A DNA stretch of 64,000 nucleotides from Physella acuta (lineage: Eukaryota > Mollusca > Gastropoda > Physidae): assembly GCF_028476545.1 (NCBI RefSeq), contig NW_026733060.1:124001-188000 (forward strand), read 5' to 3'. Every line of letters starts with the position of its first letter. The first letter of the stretch is position 1. Below the pieces are notes generated by a model, which did no database searches, was not told where the DNA came from, and saw only the letters and a list, made by a program, of their open reading frames with translations. Shown here one piece after another: positions 1-11,169 of the stretch. The position numbers were made by a program, and so were the translations under genes.

Positions 1-333
1 ACTTTCTTAACACAAACATCAGAACGTTGTTTTGAGGGTTGATATGACAAAGTAAATATCAGATTTATAGGTAGATGGTTTGAAATGTTGAAATGACATA
101 CATCAGATTTATCTGGGTGTGGTTTTAGAGGTTTAGGTGACATACACAACATGGGATTTATCGGAATGTGGTTTTAAGGTTGTTATGACATTCAAAACAT
201 GACATTTATCGGAGTATAGTTACAATGTTGATATAACATACAAAACATGAGATTTTTCGAAGTTTGGTTTAAATGTTGATACAACATACAAAACATCATA
301 ACTACCAATGAATGATTGACATGATGACGTAAG
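1..333 (-). repeat. Start of Hox intron 1, filled by a degenerate ~48-bp tandem repeat
   Basis: Six spaced copies of a block like GTTGATATAACATACAAAACAT followed by a GATTTATCGGAGT-like block occur at roughly 48-bp steps (near 39, 86, 131, 178, 228 and 276). The copies are well diverged, so the array is old. It lies directly after the splice donor on the transcribed strand. Confidence 0.6.
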
Positions 334-339
334 ACTTAC
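334..339 (-). other. Splice donor of the Hox exon 1 (GTAAGT)
   Basis: On the minus strand the exon end TCTTCCG is followed at once by GTAAGT, a perfect donor consensus. Translation past it loses the Ser-rich character and soon reaches a stop, which supports splicing here. The intron continues to the left edge of the window. Confidence 0.8.
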
Positions 340-838
340 CGGAAGAGGACGAGTCTGACTGCGCACTCGAACAGTTGAGGTCCCTGCCGGGTAGGGGCGG
401 CAACCCAGCGCCCATGTCTGTGTAGAAGCCGCCATTGGGGTACGCCGTGGGGTGGCTGGGCTGGTACATGTCGCCGTAGAGTCCGTGGTGGTACCCCCGC
501 ATGCCGTTGAGGCTCCCGAGGGAGGAGATCTGCATCTGACGGCAGTTGTTCAGGTAGTCGCCCCCAGCGAAGGCGTTGTAGGCCGCGGCTTTGCTGGGGA
601 AGGACGCGCTCAGCGGGAGGTTGGAGTAGCTCGGGACAGAACAGCTGTTGTGGGGGACGAGCGACTCGTTGCCGTAGTTCCCCCAGCCGTTTTGTCCGGA
701 GACGGCCAAGGCGGACCGAGCTGAGACTGAGTCCTGTGCCCCGGGACTGGGGGGGAGGATGCTGGAAGCCGTGATGGACGGGTAGAGGGACAACCCCGCC
801 GAGTGGGACAGGAAGTTGCTGTGCGGTTCCATCCTCAT
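340..838 (-). CDS. Post2: Posterior-class Hox gene, exon 1 (N-terminal part, 5' exon only)
   Basis: Encodes 166 complete residues plus the first base of a split glycine codon. The exon ends in phase 1 at G|GTAAGT. I took the first in-frame ATG (MRMEPHSNF, position 838): the frame stays open further 5' to a TGA near 900 but has no ATG there. Visible features are an S/P/A-rich N-terminus, an NGWGNYGN segment (residues 50-57), a conserved-looking block at 85-103 ending in DYLNNCRQMQ, then YGDMY...AYPNGGFYTDMG (121-143) and a Ser-rich end. There is no YPWM hexapeptide before the splice site, which argues against an anterior or central Hox gene. The DYLNNCRQMQ block and the G/Y-rich tail match my recollection of lophotrochozoan Post2 N-termini. 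The homeodomain should lie beyond position 1. Such proteins are nuclear DNA-binding regulators of posterior patterning. Posterior Hox is fairly safe; Post2 versus Post1 is uncertain. Confidence 0.62.
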
Positions 839-873
839 AAAGCTCGTCAGGTCGTGGGACAACAGTTTCAGGG

Positions 874-940
874 GTTGGCGAGGTGCTACTGAGCGGGGTG
901 CTCACTCAAGTAGCCAGAGTTCGAATCCCGATTTATTTTA
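874..940 (+). mobile_element. tRNA-like SINE head next to the Hox start codon
   Basis: The plus strand shows GAGTTCGAATCCCG, a near-perfect pol III B box/T arm. It is preceded by an anticodon-arm-like stretch and CTACTGAGCGGGG, a D-arm/A-box-like stretch, and followed by an AT-rich tail. It lies antisense to the Hox gene and ends about 35-50 bases before its ATG, so it may form part of the 5' leader. No SINE core domain is visible downstream. Confidence 0.45.
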
Positions 941-944
941 TTTT

Positions 945-951
945 CTTTATA
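945..951 (-). promoter_or_regulatory. TATA-like box (TATAAAG) upstream of the Hox exon
   Basis: TATAAAG on the minus strand lies 107 bases 5' of the chosen ATG, a distance that would give a 5' leader of about 80 nt. The surroundings are AT-rich and next to a tRNA-like sequence, so the match may be chance. An alternative is that the exon starts at an AG acceptor near 889-890 and the promoter lies further away. Confidence 0.2.
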
Positions 952-999
952 AAATTCAAAAATGTTTATTTATTTATATTATTTTAATTATAAAATTCT

Positions 1000-1734
1000 G
1001 TCACTTCCGGGACGACCGGACATGCGCAGTAGACATCAAGCTGTTACGTTATACCAAAGAACATTTCAGTAAGTTAAACAATTTCCAATCGCGCACAAAA
1101 AAAAAAACTTTTTTTTTCTCCAAATGAACGTTCCGTGAAGTAAAACAGGTGTAATGCCCCCACTAGACGTTAGGTCTCTTTCATCATTGCGGAGACAACT
1201 TTTTTTTTCTTCTTTTTTAACCTAAGGCCCTTTAAGAACTTAAGCCAAACCCGAATCAGCGTTGAACCTGTGACCTTTGACCTGTCATTCCACCACCATT
1301 AGGCCCTGTCGATCGTTTAATTCTGCCTTGATGTTGCTTCACACCTGTGCCCTCGACTCGCCTGCGGCCACAGACCTGAGGGGAGGGGAGAGGAAAAAAA
1401 TTTCAAAAACTGAAGGTGGAAATTCGAACCAGCTGAAACACATGCATGAATTCCTAAATACAAGGTCGGGGACTGTCTGGGTTGTAGTGTATCAATAGGT
1501 GAACAGGTGATACACAAGGTAGGATGTTGTTTCAACGGTGAAAATATTTAATACTAGCTGTGGTGAGCGGACGTGAACGATGAAGGAATAATAGCATGAT
1601 TAAGTTGATGTCGAAAGTTATAAATGAGATTACGACCATCAGGAAATATTTTTATAGAGACTATTTTGTTGACAGATTGTACGGTTTAGCAATTAGTTAT
1701 AGGTGCGAAAATATCTTAACATATATGGGCATAT

Positions 1735-1742
<8 letters not shown>
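1000..1742. other. No gene seen; unique AT-rich DNA
   Basis: Contains short A and T runs and, on the minus strand near 1420-1440, a B-box-like GGTTCGAATTTCC that may be a decayed SINE head. No convincing coding sequence. Confidence 0.4.

Positions 1743-1811
<69 letters not shown>
1743..1811. repeat. (AT)n microsatellite
   Basis: Uninterrupted AT dinucleotide run of about 69 bases. Confidence 0.98.
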
Positions 1812-1815
<4 letters not shown>

Positions 1816-2089
1816 GTTTAATAGAAATCGTGTATTTGGTTCAAATATCTATGGCATAAGTACACTCTTTTACTAAGTGGGCTACTCTCTGTAGTTGACC
1901 AAAGTCGTGGATTCTTGGTAAGTTTATACGAGTAAGGACTAGAGGCGTAGAGTTTTGAGTAGAAAAAACAAAACGAACATTCATTTAGTAATAGCACAAC
2001 TCAACATCAGAACTACATTAAAGCAGTTAATTTCTACGCCCACATTGTGCCTCGGTGGTTTACCGTGTTGCTTTCCCAGGCTTGCGTAG

Positions 2090-2146
2090 AACACACTGTG
2101 TGGGGAACACATAGTGTGGGGAACACACTGTGTGGGTAACACAACC
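2090..2146. repeat. Short 18-19-bp tandem triplication
   Basis: Three copies of AACACAcTGTGTGGGG. Each contains the small palindrome ACACACTGTGTG or ACACATAGTGTG. Confidence 0.7.
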
Positions 2147-2621
2147 ATAAGGACCTCACACGAGCTTCCTCTCTTGATCCCTCCAGAGATCCGCAATTCT
2201 AAAGCCTGGGATCGAGATTCCCGGTCCCCGCGATCCCTTTGTGCGCCTTTATTTTTCTAACACCTCCATGCTTTGCCGGGTCCCACGCAAGATGGCTCCC
2301 CGATAAGGGCCCTCACCGGCCCACACCAGCACACATACAGCGCCACCTTGCGACTGACGTGGGCATTGCGCTAAACTTAATGAGACATAACGGAGCTAGC
2401 GAGGACTGGGAGAAATCCGAACCGGGGCTTCTCGATGGACGAGTCTGATGAAAGATTCTTTTAAAATGTTGAAGATCTTTAAAGTGCGGTCTAAATGCTT
2501 CACGTTCTGTTAACATATTTTCAATATTTTTACCTCACATACGACTTATATGTAGCGGTGTGTATCAATATACCAGTATGTGTAGGATAAAGATATTATT
2601 AGAAAATTAACACTCACTTAT

Positions 2622-2629
<8 letters not shown>

Positions 2630-2718
<89 letters not shown>
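2630..2718. repeat. (AT)n microsatellite
   Basis: Uninterrupted AT run of about 89 bases, preceded by ACACACACA. Confidence 0.98.
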
Positions 2719-2719
<1 letters not shown>

Positions 2720-2720
<1 letters not shown>

Positions 2721-3147
2721 CCAGGTGTGCCGGATGCTGAGATCTAGGAATTCACATACATACCAGTCTTCATGTTAGTGGAGTGTGAATATTCCCACCC
2801 CCCACCCTCTCACACCCACACACACCTGTGTGGTCCGCCCCGTATAACAAAGTTGAGTGCAGTGAAGCCACCAATAACAGACTGAGATCACAAAACTTCA
2901 CCGAGTTCCTACACACATCGATAACACGATTCTCGGTTAAATTAGAATATAGGCCTACACTTCTTTTATGTTCAACTTCAAAACCTAAACCATTAGTCTA
3001 ATTTTAATGAATCGTAACTGCACGTAATAGATTTTTTTCTCTTAAATCCTTTTTTATAGAAATAAAATAGTTGTATAATATTTATATTAACTATTATAAA
3101 TTGTAGACTTACACAGTTGTGTTTTTAAAAAAAAATTTGAATAGTTA

Positions 3148-3178
<31 letters not shown>

Positions 3179-4070
3179 TACATACACAAGGATGGTATGC
3201 TTTTTAGTGTAGAAGAAAGCAGAGATACTTATCACAACACCTGGGCTCCATCTTACATATAGTTATATACATATCTCAGCCCCCCCCCCCTAACGCACCC
3301 TCGTGCTACGCTGCGCCATCTGAGAGACAGAAAAAAAAACGGCTACAGAAAAAGAAAATCTCTACAATAACTGGTACCACCTCCACAGTCCAGTGGCGTT
3401 GCTTTCTTCGTCCAGCAGGTCTGCTGTCGCGGTCAATTAGCGTCGATGACGTCGCGAGATATCCTCTACGCTTTCATTAGGGCGCCTAGTTGTTGTTGAC
3501 TCAATTACGCCGTCAAATTGTAGCTTTTGTACGCACGAGCGTGGAGCCATAAATGTTATAGCTTTGATTTTCTTTTAATGTAACATTTTTTTTTTAGTTT
3601 TGTTAAACGCGCGAAAAATAAGAATGAAGTTTGCAGAAGGGAAGCGGCAAGAAAAGACACACCTGGGGTTCGGGGGCAGGGAGATCACAATCATAACGAA
3701 AACTGAGGGTACCATCCTCGTCTTTATCGTCTGTTTAGTGTTCATTTACATATATATGAGATATTTTTTTTTCTTTTTAAACTATTTTTCTCGGGTGAAG
3801 AGGAGTCGAGGAACAATTAGCCGTGTTCATTAACTGTGCGAGACACCGTGTTTGCCTTGTGTGGCAGACAACAAAAGACCCGTGCGTCGTGACGGGAAAA
3901 AGCTGCTAGTATTTGACCGCGGAGGGAGGCTCCCGTTTCATCGACGGGGCTCGAATTGTGCGCCCGGCGATTGTGTTTTTCACAGTTTCTTAAACGTGCT
4001 TTTTCGCAGTTTCTTAAATTTGCGTTATATTGTTATCAAATTAGGAATCTGAGAGATACTAAATTGTGTA
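2720..4070. other. Mostly unique DNA with a CA repeat and a C run
   Basis: No gene seen. Holds (AC)n at 3148-3173, a C run at 3280-3290 and a GC-richer segment at 3370-3560, entered separately as a regulatory candidate. Confidence 0.5.
3370..3560. promoter_or_regulatory. Candidate Hox-proximal regulatory element
   Basis: About 2.6 kb upstream of the Hox ATG, this stretch is free of repeats and more GC/CpG-rich than its surroundings. It holds homeodomain-type cores in high-complexity context: TCAATTAGCG, TTCATTAGGGCG, TCAATTACGCC and GAGCCATAAATG. The last reads TTTATGGC on the other strand, an Abd-B-type site. Function is inferred from motif content and position only. Confidence 0.3.
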
Positions 4071-4074
4071 TAAT

Positions 4075-4260
4075 GCAGTACAAATAGTGTATAATACAGT
4101 CAAAACTGAATGTTGCAGTATAAAAATCTGTATATTGCAATACAAATAGTTTATGTCATAATACAAATTCGGCTTTTTTTGTTACAAAATGCGTATATTG
4201 CAGTAAAATTGTGCATTTTACCGTACAAATTGTGTACATTGCAGTAAAAGGTATGCTACA
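4075..4260. repeat. Degenerate ~35-40-bp tandem repeat
   Basis: Repeated blocks of the type GTGTATATTGCAGTACAAAT recur five or six times with substitutions and indels. Confidence 0.55.
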
Positions 4261-4374
4261 TGTATATAAATTACATCTATTACAAAACACTCAACCAGCA
4301 TCTATAAGTTGAAAAACTTGGGATATTCCCATCTGTAGGAGCTAGTCTATTGCCCACGTGACTATCCGTAATTG

Positions 4375-4700
4375 ACATCTGCAGCTGTAGCTGCATCATA
4401 CAGATGCAGCTGTGTTATCTGTATGTACCTGGCCTATACAGCTATAGCCGGGCCATCTGTATGCGACATGTCGTATCGTAACAGCTGTAGCTCTTTGTTA
4501 TCTGCATGTATTAGATTTATACAGCTATAGCTACGCCATATGTATACGACAACGGTGTCACCTACTTGTATCAGACCTATACAGCTATAGCCAAGCCATC
4601 TATAAACGACATAGTTTAACAGCTGTAGCTGTGTTATCAACATATATCAAGCCTTCAGAGCTGTGCCATCTATACACACTGTTCCCCAACAGCTGTAGTA
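4375..4700. repeat. Degenerate repeat built on ACAGCTGTAGCTGTG blocks
   Basis: Seven copies of ACAGCTGTAGC or ACAGCTATAGC recur every 40-60 bases, alternating with GCCATCTGTATGCGACAT-like or GTTATCTGCATGTAT-like blocks. Several copies contain the E-box CAGCTG. Confidence 0.65.
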
Positions 4701-4989
4701 TTGCCATTTCCCTCTAGCCGTATTATAATGAATTATTCCTTAATAAAAATGTCAAACCTGATCATAAACCTATCATCACATGTTTACCTTTATCCAAAAT
4801 ATCAACTCCGTTAGCACTAAACCCATACACAATTTCCCATATAATTTTACTCTTAGCCTAATCTCTAGCTCTAACCTTTAACCTTACAAACTTGTAACTC
4901 GGAATATGCCAGCTTTTTGTGATTATATTAGCTCAAGATTCATTGTTTATAGTAATACAACAAAATCATCAAAATTTTAGTTCATGTTT

Positions 4990-5065
4990 ATATGGTCAAA
5001 TACAGGTGAACTCTACTTAACTTGCCTCATGGAACGACAGGTTCGAAAAGGGGAATTTTACAGCA
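4990..5065 (+). mobile_element. SINE fragment (mollusc tRNA-SINE core)
   Basis: Contains ACAGGTGAACTCTACTT at 5002-5018, followed by a GCC...AGGTTCGAAAAGGGG segment that matches the 3' part of the SINE domain seen more clearly at 45.65 kb. The tRNA head is absent. Confidence 0.5.
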
Positions 5066-5359
5066 TCAAATTATTTTCAAACTACATGGACCTATTATCA
5101 AGATTTAAACGTATTATCTATTTATTTTTATGTTTTGGCAGATTTTTTTTAAAAAACAGAAACCCGAAACTGTCATAACTATCATCAGACTTCCTTAACG
5201 TGTACTCAAATCTTTGCTTTCACTCACTAATTGTACTGTGTGCATTATTCAACTGAGCAGCATATCAACAAAATTACCCTTGTCACTTCACATCCCAACA
5301 CCATCAAATAAATTACCCAAACCAATGTTTAAATGTAACTTCCTAACAAAAGCGCCGAT

Positions 5360-5450
5360 CATGCCTTTATCTGCAGAGGTCAAGAAACATTTGAATTCTA
5401 CTTCATCTGTCCAATAGATCGTTAGGTCTAAAGAGGATTCTTTTATGATA
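5360..5450 (+). mobile_element. SINE fragment (mollusc tRNA-SINE core and 3' part)
   Basis: GCAGAGGTCAAGAAACA, then GAATTCTACTTCATCTGTCC and ATAGATCGTTAGGTCTAAAG align block by block with the reverse complement of the copy at 45.65-45.72 kb. The head is not seen. Confidence 0.6.
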
Positions 5451-5459
5451 TAAGCACTA

Positions 5460-6450
5460 ACTAATCTATAGCTGCATTTCTTTATTTATATAGATTGTAT
5501 GGCGTATAATTTAATACAAAAGTAATACAGAATGTGACACTGTTCGCGCTTATCCTAGTACAAGTCTGCACCTCTCAAGACTTGCGCGCCTCCCAGTTCG
5601 AAAAGGACCTCTGTACTAACAAGCAGCAAATTCTTGGAATGGCTCATCCTGAAACTGGATCGAATTCTGCTGGGTTTGGGCAAGGTTTACACAAAGCCTT
5701 GGTATTCGAATACGCATACGTTGTTGTTATCACCACTACAGATCTAGACGAAGTAATCGTAGGTTAAAATATCTGCCGTTGTGATTATAATGGATTGTAT
5801 ATTTAGTCGATAGCGGGGTAATTTTAATAGGGGGAATGTCTTTACCCTAACCCTATAATGTTTTCTTAAATTAATTGGGGGTATCGAAAAAAAATCATCA
5901 TTGTTGGCATAAAAATTAATATTTTTTATCTTAATAAATAAAGGAGAATAACTCAGTTTTCTACTAGTTTGTATCAACTTAAATTTGTTAGACAACAAAC
6001 ACCATGTAAAACTAAAACAATTTAAAGTGATCTCCCTTGTCAAAAAAAAAACCGTTGGCTGTTTATGCCCTAAACACTGCAGTCACTGGAGTGAATCCAG
6101 CGGATAAGTAATTTTCAATACCTCTTATACTAGCAATATAACCTTACCATTACACATATACACACACTTACACATGCTCAAATACACATATACACACACA
6201 AACACGCACACATACTTCACTGCTGCAGACTATTCATTAAAACAAAAACAAAAATGCCACTCATCCTGTGAAGAATTGAAATACAAATTGTTCAATAACC
6301 CCACACCCCTCCCCCACCCCCGTCTCCACTCGACAATTTGTTGATGTATAATTTACCTCCCCTAACAAGACGTCACGAAGCTGACGTAGACTGGCAATAA
6401 CGCCGTGACGTAATCAATCATGGCTTCGTCTTCGTCGCTCCCAGATGGCT
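5460..6450. other. No gene seen; AT-rich unique DNA with CA-rich patch
   Basis: Short open frames are present but resemble nothing known. 6140-6210 is ACACATATACAC-rich. 6370-6412 has three TGACGT or ACGTCA half-sites in GC-richer DNA. Confidence 0.4.
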
Positions 6451-6453
6451 GTG

Positions 6454-6548
6454 GTACCGGCCAGTTAACATACAGTACAGTCTGAGACTATGGAATGTTT
6501 GTACCGGCTAGTAACATACAGTAGAGTCTGAGACTATGGAATGTTTGT
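6454..6548. repeat. 47-bp direct duplication
   Basis: Two adjacent copies run from GTACCGGC through AACATACAGTA, CTGAGACTATGG and AATGTTTGT and differ at only a few bases, so this is a recent tandem duplication. Confidence 0.85.
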
Positions 6549-6549
6549 T

Positions 6550-7640
6550 AAAACATGCTACAGAAGTGATTTTTTTAAGCGATATTCTAGAAACGTTTTT
6601 TACTGACGAAAAAAATAAAAAAAAAAAAATAGAAAAAATATGAAGGCGAAATTGGTTATTTACAAAGTAAAAAAAAATTAAGAGCACGATAATTGCAATA
6701 ATTAGTGTTAATTTTAAAATATTATCGGGCCGAATGAATGCGTAGATAAAAAAAAGCAGTGAAAGTTGACGTACAGTAAGTCTTATGGTGCTTATGTATT
6801 GTACAATGTGAGTGGTTTATTGTATGTTTAGCCCTAAATAATAAGCTCTACTTTCATAAAAATAGCGGTAACGAATGTAATAATAAGTAGTTTCAGATAT
6901 AGTGAATTTATTGATTGATTATTTTTCTAAAGTTTAAGAAAGTTATAGACAAAACCTTCGATTCATTTAGCATGAGCTCCGCAATAAAACATGCATTGAT
7001 TGCTACATAATTTAAGACGAGTTCTTTTGTTCGATTACACTCTATTCAAGTTCTTCATGTTGCAGCAAGTAGTGTATGTAATGTTTAAATTACATATGTA
7101 AGCTGATTTCTGATTTAGTTAAGGCACCTCCAAGTTCGATGTACTATGTTTTATTAAATGTGTAACTTGTTTTCAAGTATACGAATATATTTGTCATTTT
7201 TAACTGTTTACAAACAACATTAGTTTTAATTGTAGTATAGTTGTGTATAATATAATATAGATAAGTAATTTGTTTGCATATGGTATTACTGTAAAGGTGA
7301 GTGTGTGTGTGGGGGGGGGTGGAAAATAGGATTCTGTATTTTACAATATATTATAATAATTACTTTGATATTCCTAATTGGATTCGAACCTGCGACGTCG
7401 ATTGATACAGACTATACGGAAATGCGGCAAGATCCCCCTTACTGTGATAACTTCAAGCTAAAACTCTGTGTTGCTAATAAAACCCGGCATCAAATAATGC
7501 AAGGAAAAACGTTTTATTGTTTTATATTGTTTTACAGCTGATCAAGATGGTTCGTATCGATTAGCCAGAGCCCTGTATTCGTACAGCTGTTATCACTGGA
7601 ATCGATACTTTTATCCGTGAGGTTACGGGAAGGCCTAAGG
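6550..7640. other. No gene seen; AT-rich unique DNA
   Basis: Nothing recognisable apart from a G run at 7309-7318 and the tRNA-like segment entered separately. Confidence 0.4.
7372..7440 (-). mobile_element. tRNA-like SINE head
   Basis: On the minus strand CGCAGGTTCGAATCCAATTA contains a perfect B-box GGTTCGAATCC. It is preceded by a tRNA-like stretch, but no canonical acceptor stem closes, so it is a SINE head or decayed tRNA rather than a tRNA gene. Confidence 0.45.
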
Positions 7641-8165
7641 TTACAGTGGTGGCTTAGGGTAATTATAGGGTTTGGAAAATTTTCGGACTATTCTAGTTGT
7701 AGGCTATGGGTATATGATAGTATATCTTGTAGTTGTATGGTGTATGGGTATGTCTGTCTTCTAGGTGTATGTTATAAGGATATGTCTGTTGTATCAGTAT
7801 GTCTTCTTGCTGTATGCTATGAGGGTAGTCTTCTAGCTGTAGGCTATATGAATATGTCTTCTATGTGTACGGTTAAATGGGTATGCATTCTGTGTGTACG
7901 GTCAAATGGGTATGCATTATGTGTTGGAATATGGGTATATATTCTAGTTTTACGGAATATGGGTATGTCTGTCTTCTACCGGTATGTTATATGGGTATGT
8001 CTTCTATGTGTAGGGTATATGGGTATGCCTTCTAACTGTTTTGGAAAATGGCTGTTTTCTAGTTTTATGGAATATGGGTATATCTTCTAACTGCATGGGA
8101 TTATAAGTACGATTTCTAGGTGTATGAAATATGAGTATGTCGTCTAGTTGTATGGGTATATATGT
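7640..8165. repeat. Minisatellite, ~26-30-bp unit (GGGTATGTCTTCTAGTTGTATG-like)
   Basis: About 17 imperfect copies of ATGGGTATGTCTTCTA plus a variable linker. The 157-aa open frame here is a by-product of the repeat: it is low-complexity and Cys/Tyr/Val-rich. Confidence 0.8.
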
Positions 8166-8339
8166 ATATCTAATTAATGTATATCATCAAAACATTGACT
8201 GTGTTTTCAAGCGATTATTTTGTTATTTGTCGATGTATACAATGCATAGAAATTGAGATCCCCCCCCCCCCTTTGTGTCACCAGTCTAAGGGAGGGAACG
8301 TTTAGTTTGCATTATGTTTCATGCTAGACATATTAGTTG

Positions 8340-8465
8340 CCACAGTAACCTGATGAATGCTAGGTTCTAGAGATGTATGTTGGATGCCATACTTGTGTAG
8401 CGGATGTCATGTCTGTTAGATGTCAGATATGCTTATTGTGTGCCAGACATGCATGTCAGATGACA
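8340..8465. repeat. Degenerate short repeat (GGATGTCATGTCTGTTAGAT-like)
   Basis: Four or five loose copies of a 20-25-base block around GATGTCA or GATGCCA. Well decayed. Confidence 0.4.
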
Positions 8466-8469
8466 ACTA

Positions 8470-9480
8470 CATGATATTATTAAACATATGTTAGTGTTCT
8501 TTAAAAAAATACTGACTTTGGTAATTAATTGAGACCCCCCCCCCCTCAGCTGCAGTAAAATATTGATCTTTCCACCTCATCAATTATATTAAACACGGTT
8601 AGATAAACTCATACTTCAAAAACATATATTTTCTACTAAGTTCACTAGCTATATATTTTTCACTCTTCTAGTGAATAATTTTATATGCTTTTTATAATCT
8701 TAACATTTTTTATGGGTCAATAACTTATGTAATTTTAAGAACAGTAAGTGTATTTAGGATATGTTCAACACAGTCACACACATATTTTAAAGATATATAG
8801 ATGACTCTGACTGCGGTTCTTAATATAAATATACTACTAAATATATACCAAATAATTTGTATCGAAATCAACTCCTTATCACTGAGCCCCTAAAGTTCAT
8901 GACGCCCCCTCCCTCTGACACCCCCTAGTGCCGCCATCAGATGGCCAAAAGAGACCACACACAGACAATATGCTTCGCCCCACAAACATGCCTGCCATGT
9001 ATCGTATCAATTAGCCCTGGAAGTAATTAAGCAAAGGCGGTAAATTAGTGAGGGGCGGGTCGCCCGTGGGGACGTGACCTTGGACAGACCACGTGATAGG
9101 GGTGACAAACCTACCGCGGGCGGTATCGATTTCTTTGTGTCTCCATGATTAGCATGTGTAATCGGATAAAAACCTAGGCACCGATACATAAGGGGGGGGG
9201 GGCAAATTAGGTTAGTATCATTGTTCGTATGGTTAAATACTTACTATGCAAACAAACTTTCCCCTTTGACTAACTACTAATTACCTCCTGATTAACTAAA
9301 AAACACGATATCAGAAGAAAAACATGTTTCGTTTGTTGATAAATTAATGGACAAAGTGTTCGATTTGTATAGTAAAAAACTGGTTGGTTCCACTATATTT
9401 TTCTAGTCCCCTCCGCCATCTTGGTGATACCAAAAAAACAGATTAAAATTAAATCTGGCTGGTGTTTTGAACACGAGACA
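8470..9480. other. Unique DNA, no gene; includes GC-richer stretch 9000-9180
   Basis: A C run lies at 8536-8546 and a G run near 9192. The 9000-9180 segment is repeat-free and mixes TAATTA/ATTAGC homeodomain cores with CCACGTGA and CCGCGGGCGG. Confidence 0.35.
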
Positions 9481-9499
9481 TCATTAGCATGTGCGGACT

Positions 9500-10170
9500 T
9501 GTTATTTTTTCAATTGTTGGCGCTTACATTAATTACTTAAAAATTAATTACTTAAATAAATGAGATCAGTTGGCATTAATATTTTTTTTCAAATATTTAA
9601 AAATATATTTACATTTTATAATAATAAATACGATTTCAATTTTATTTTAAGTTTAAAAAAATTGATTTATCGGAGCCTATTTTTTTAATCTCAGCCTACA
9701 TTGCATCGGCAAGTCATTTAAGTTGGTGATAATTAATTTATCCCACATATTGATTAGCTTATTGATTTCGTTCGGACACGTTAATCACCAAGTATTATCG
9801 TGTTTTATTCGTATAATAACACAAGACATGTGGCGTACTCCTTAGAGGTCTATCACATTTATAAGTTTCATTAAACATTTGGAAGATTTGAATAGATTGG
9901 GTTAGTTTGATAGCGAGTCACTTGCGACTTTATATGCAGTTAATGTATATTAAATTGATAATTAGGCTGCGTGGTCAACTAATTATTACAAATCACATTA
10001 ATTCAATAAATGATTAGTGATATAATGAGGAATTTCAATGATTAATAAAATTTAATTTATATCGTTTTCTGAGTCTTAATTAATAACAAAACCAAGAACA
10101 AATGCTGATTGAAAGAAAAGTAAACGATAACTTTAATTAAAAATCACTAATTAGGTTATAACTAGTTTCA
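9500..10170. promoter_or_regulatory. Homeodomain-site-dense AT-rich stretch (candidate)
   Basis: Many TAATTA, ATTAAT and TTAATTA cores sit in non-repetitive AT-rich DNA, for example TTAATTACTTAAAAATTAAT, GATAATTAATTTATC and TTGATTAGCTTATTGAT. Because the DNA is AT-rich, part of this density is expected by chance. Confidence 0.2.
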
Positions 10171-10179
10171 ATTGAATGG

Positions 10180-11160
10180 TCGGATCTACCAAAGTGCTAT
10201 TTCTTTCCTTAACTTTCACTCAATTTTTTTATGTTGAAATATTTGTCTCCATTGTTTGACTACTAAAAGGAGAAATGGGGTAAACTAACTGGGGTTTTTA
10301 TTACTGCTATCTTTATTTTTAATATATTTTTTAATGTATCTTTTTATTTGTAATGTTAGATATGTTGGGTAAGACAGAAACCACAATATTTCTCATACCA
10401 CACGAAAATGTAGGGTTACCACCCTGCCCCCTCCCTCACCTCCTTATAATACAATCATGGAGATCAGGTCCTTGACAGACAATTTTTCTGGCAACCCTTT
10501 GTTTCTACTAGACCAACGTCTTGATATTGTGTTGCTTATAAAACAACGCTTGAGGTCCCTAAATTGTGGACTGAGTCTGACTGTTGTCCTGATCTTCTGC
10601 ACATTATCTACCACTCCCCCTCCCTCCTTCTGTATAACTTAACACTAAGAAATCACTGAGTGAGTTGTATTTAGAGCGAAAGCTCAAGAACGATAACTGA
10701 CAGCTGATGTTGTTGTGAGTTATCTCCCTGTTGATGTCAGCGTCGTCGTTACGTCAAGACACCACGCCAACTAATAGGTTCACAATTCGAGTATCACCTT
10801 CACAAGGAAACCCCGCTGGTTGGGTGCGGGTTGCCGCCCGGGTTGTGGGGTGGGTTTTTATTTTGTAACGCGAACCCCGGGATAAGGTTGCGCCATTTCG
10901 GAGTCGGAGGGTCGCTAAAAGGCACCGGGTGATTCGGATCTTGTAAGTAAAGATGCTGCGGACCCCACTGGAAGATTTGGATCTGGTAAACCAAGATGGC
11001 CGGTGCATCACGTGACCGCCACGCGCTGTTCCCGGGTGTGACGTCGTTTCGGGTGTCGTCTGCTGCCAGCGGCGCCTGGTCACGTGAGACGGTTTCAACG
11101 CTAGACATATCCGTTAGAGGGTGCCCGGCAGTTTAAGCTAGGAAATCTTATCAACTCACT
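10180..11160. other. No gene seen; CpG-richer around 10,740-11,110
   Basis: Open frames on the minus strand at 10,754-11,108 overlap in two frames, are short and match no family known to me. The composition shift (GC-rich, CACGTGAC, TGACGTCG) rather than coding explains them. Confidence 0.35.
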
Positions 11161-11169
11161 TATCTACCT

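Noticed and set aside
302-862. Longer Hox frame beginning at 862 and continuing to 302
   Set aside because: The 5' extension starts at TTG, not ATG, and the 3' part lies beyond a perfect GTAAGT donor, so the coding exon is taken as 340-838.
336-905. 189-aa alternative frame and the 90-aa plus-strand frame across the Hox exon
   Set aside because: Shadow frames of a GC-rich exon: Arg/Pro-rich with no conserved motif.
7372-7440. A functional tRNA gene
   Set aside because: B box is perfect but no cloverleaf with a paired acceptor stem could be drawn; fits a SINE head better. The same holds for the sequences near 900 and 47,820.
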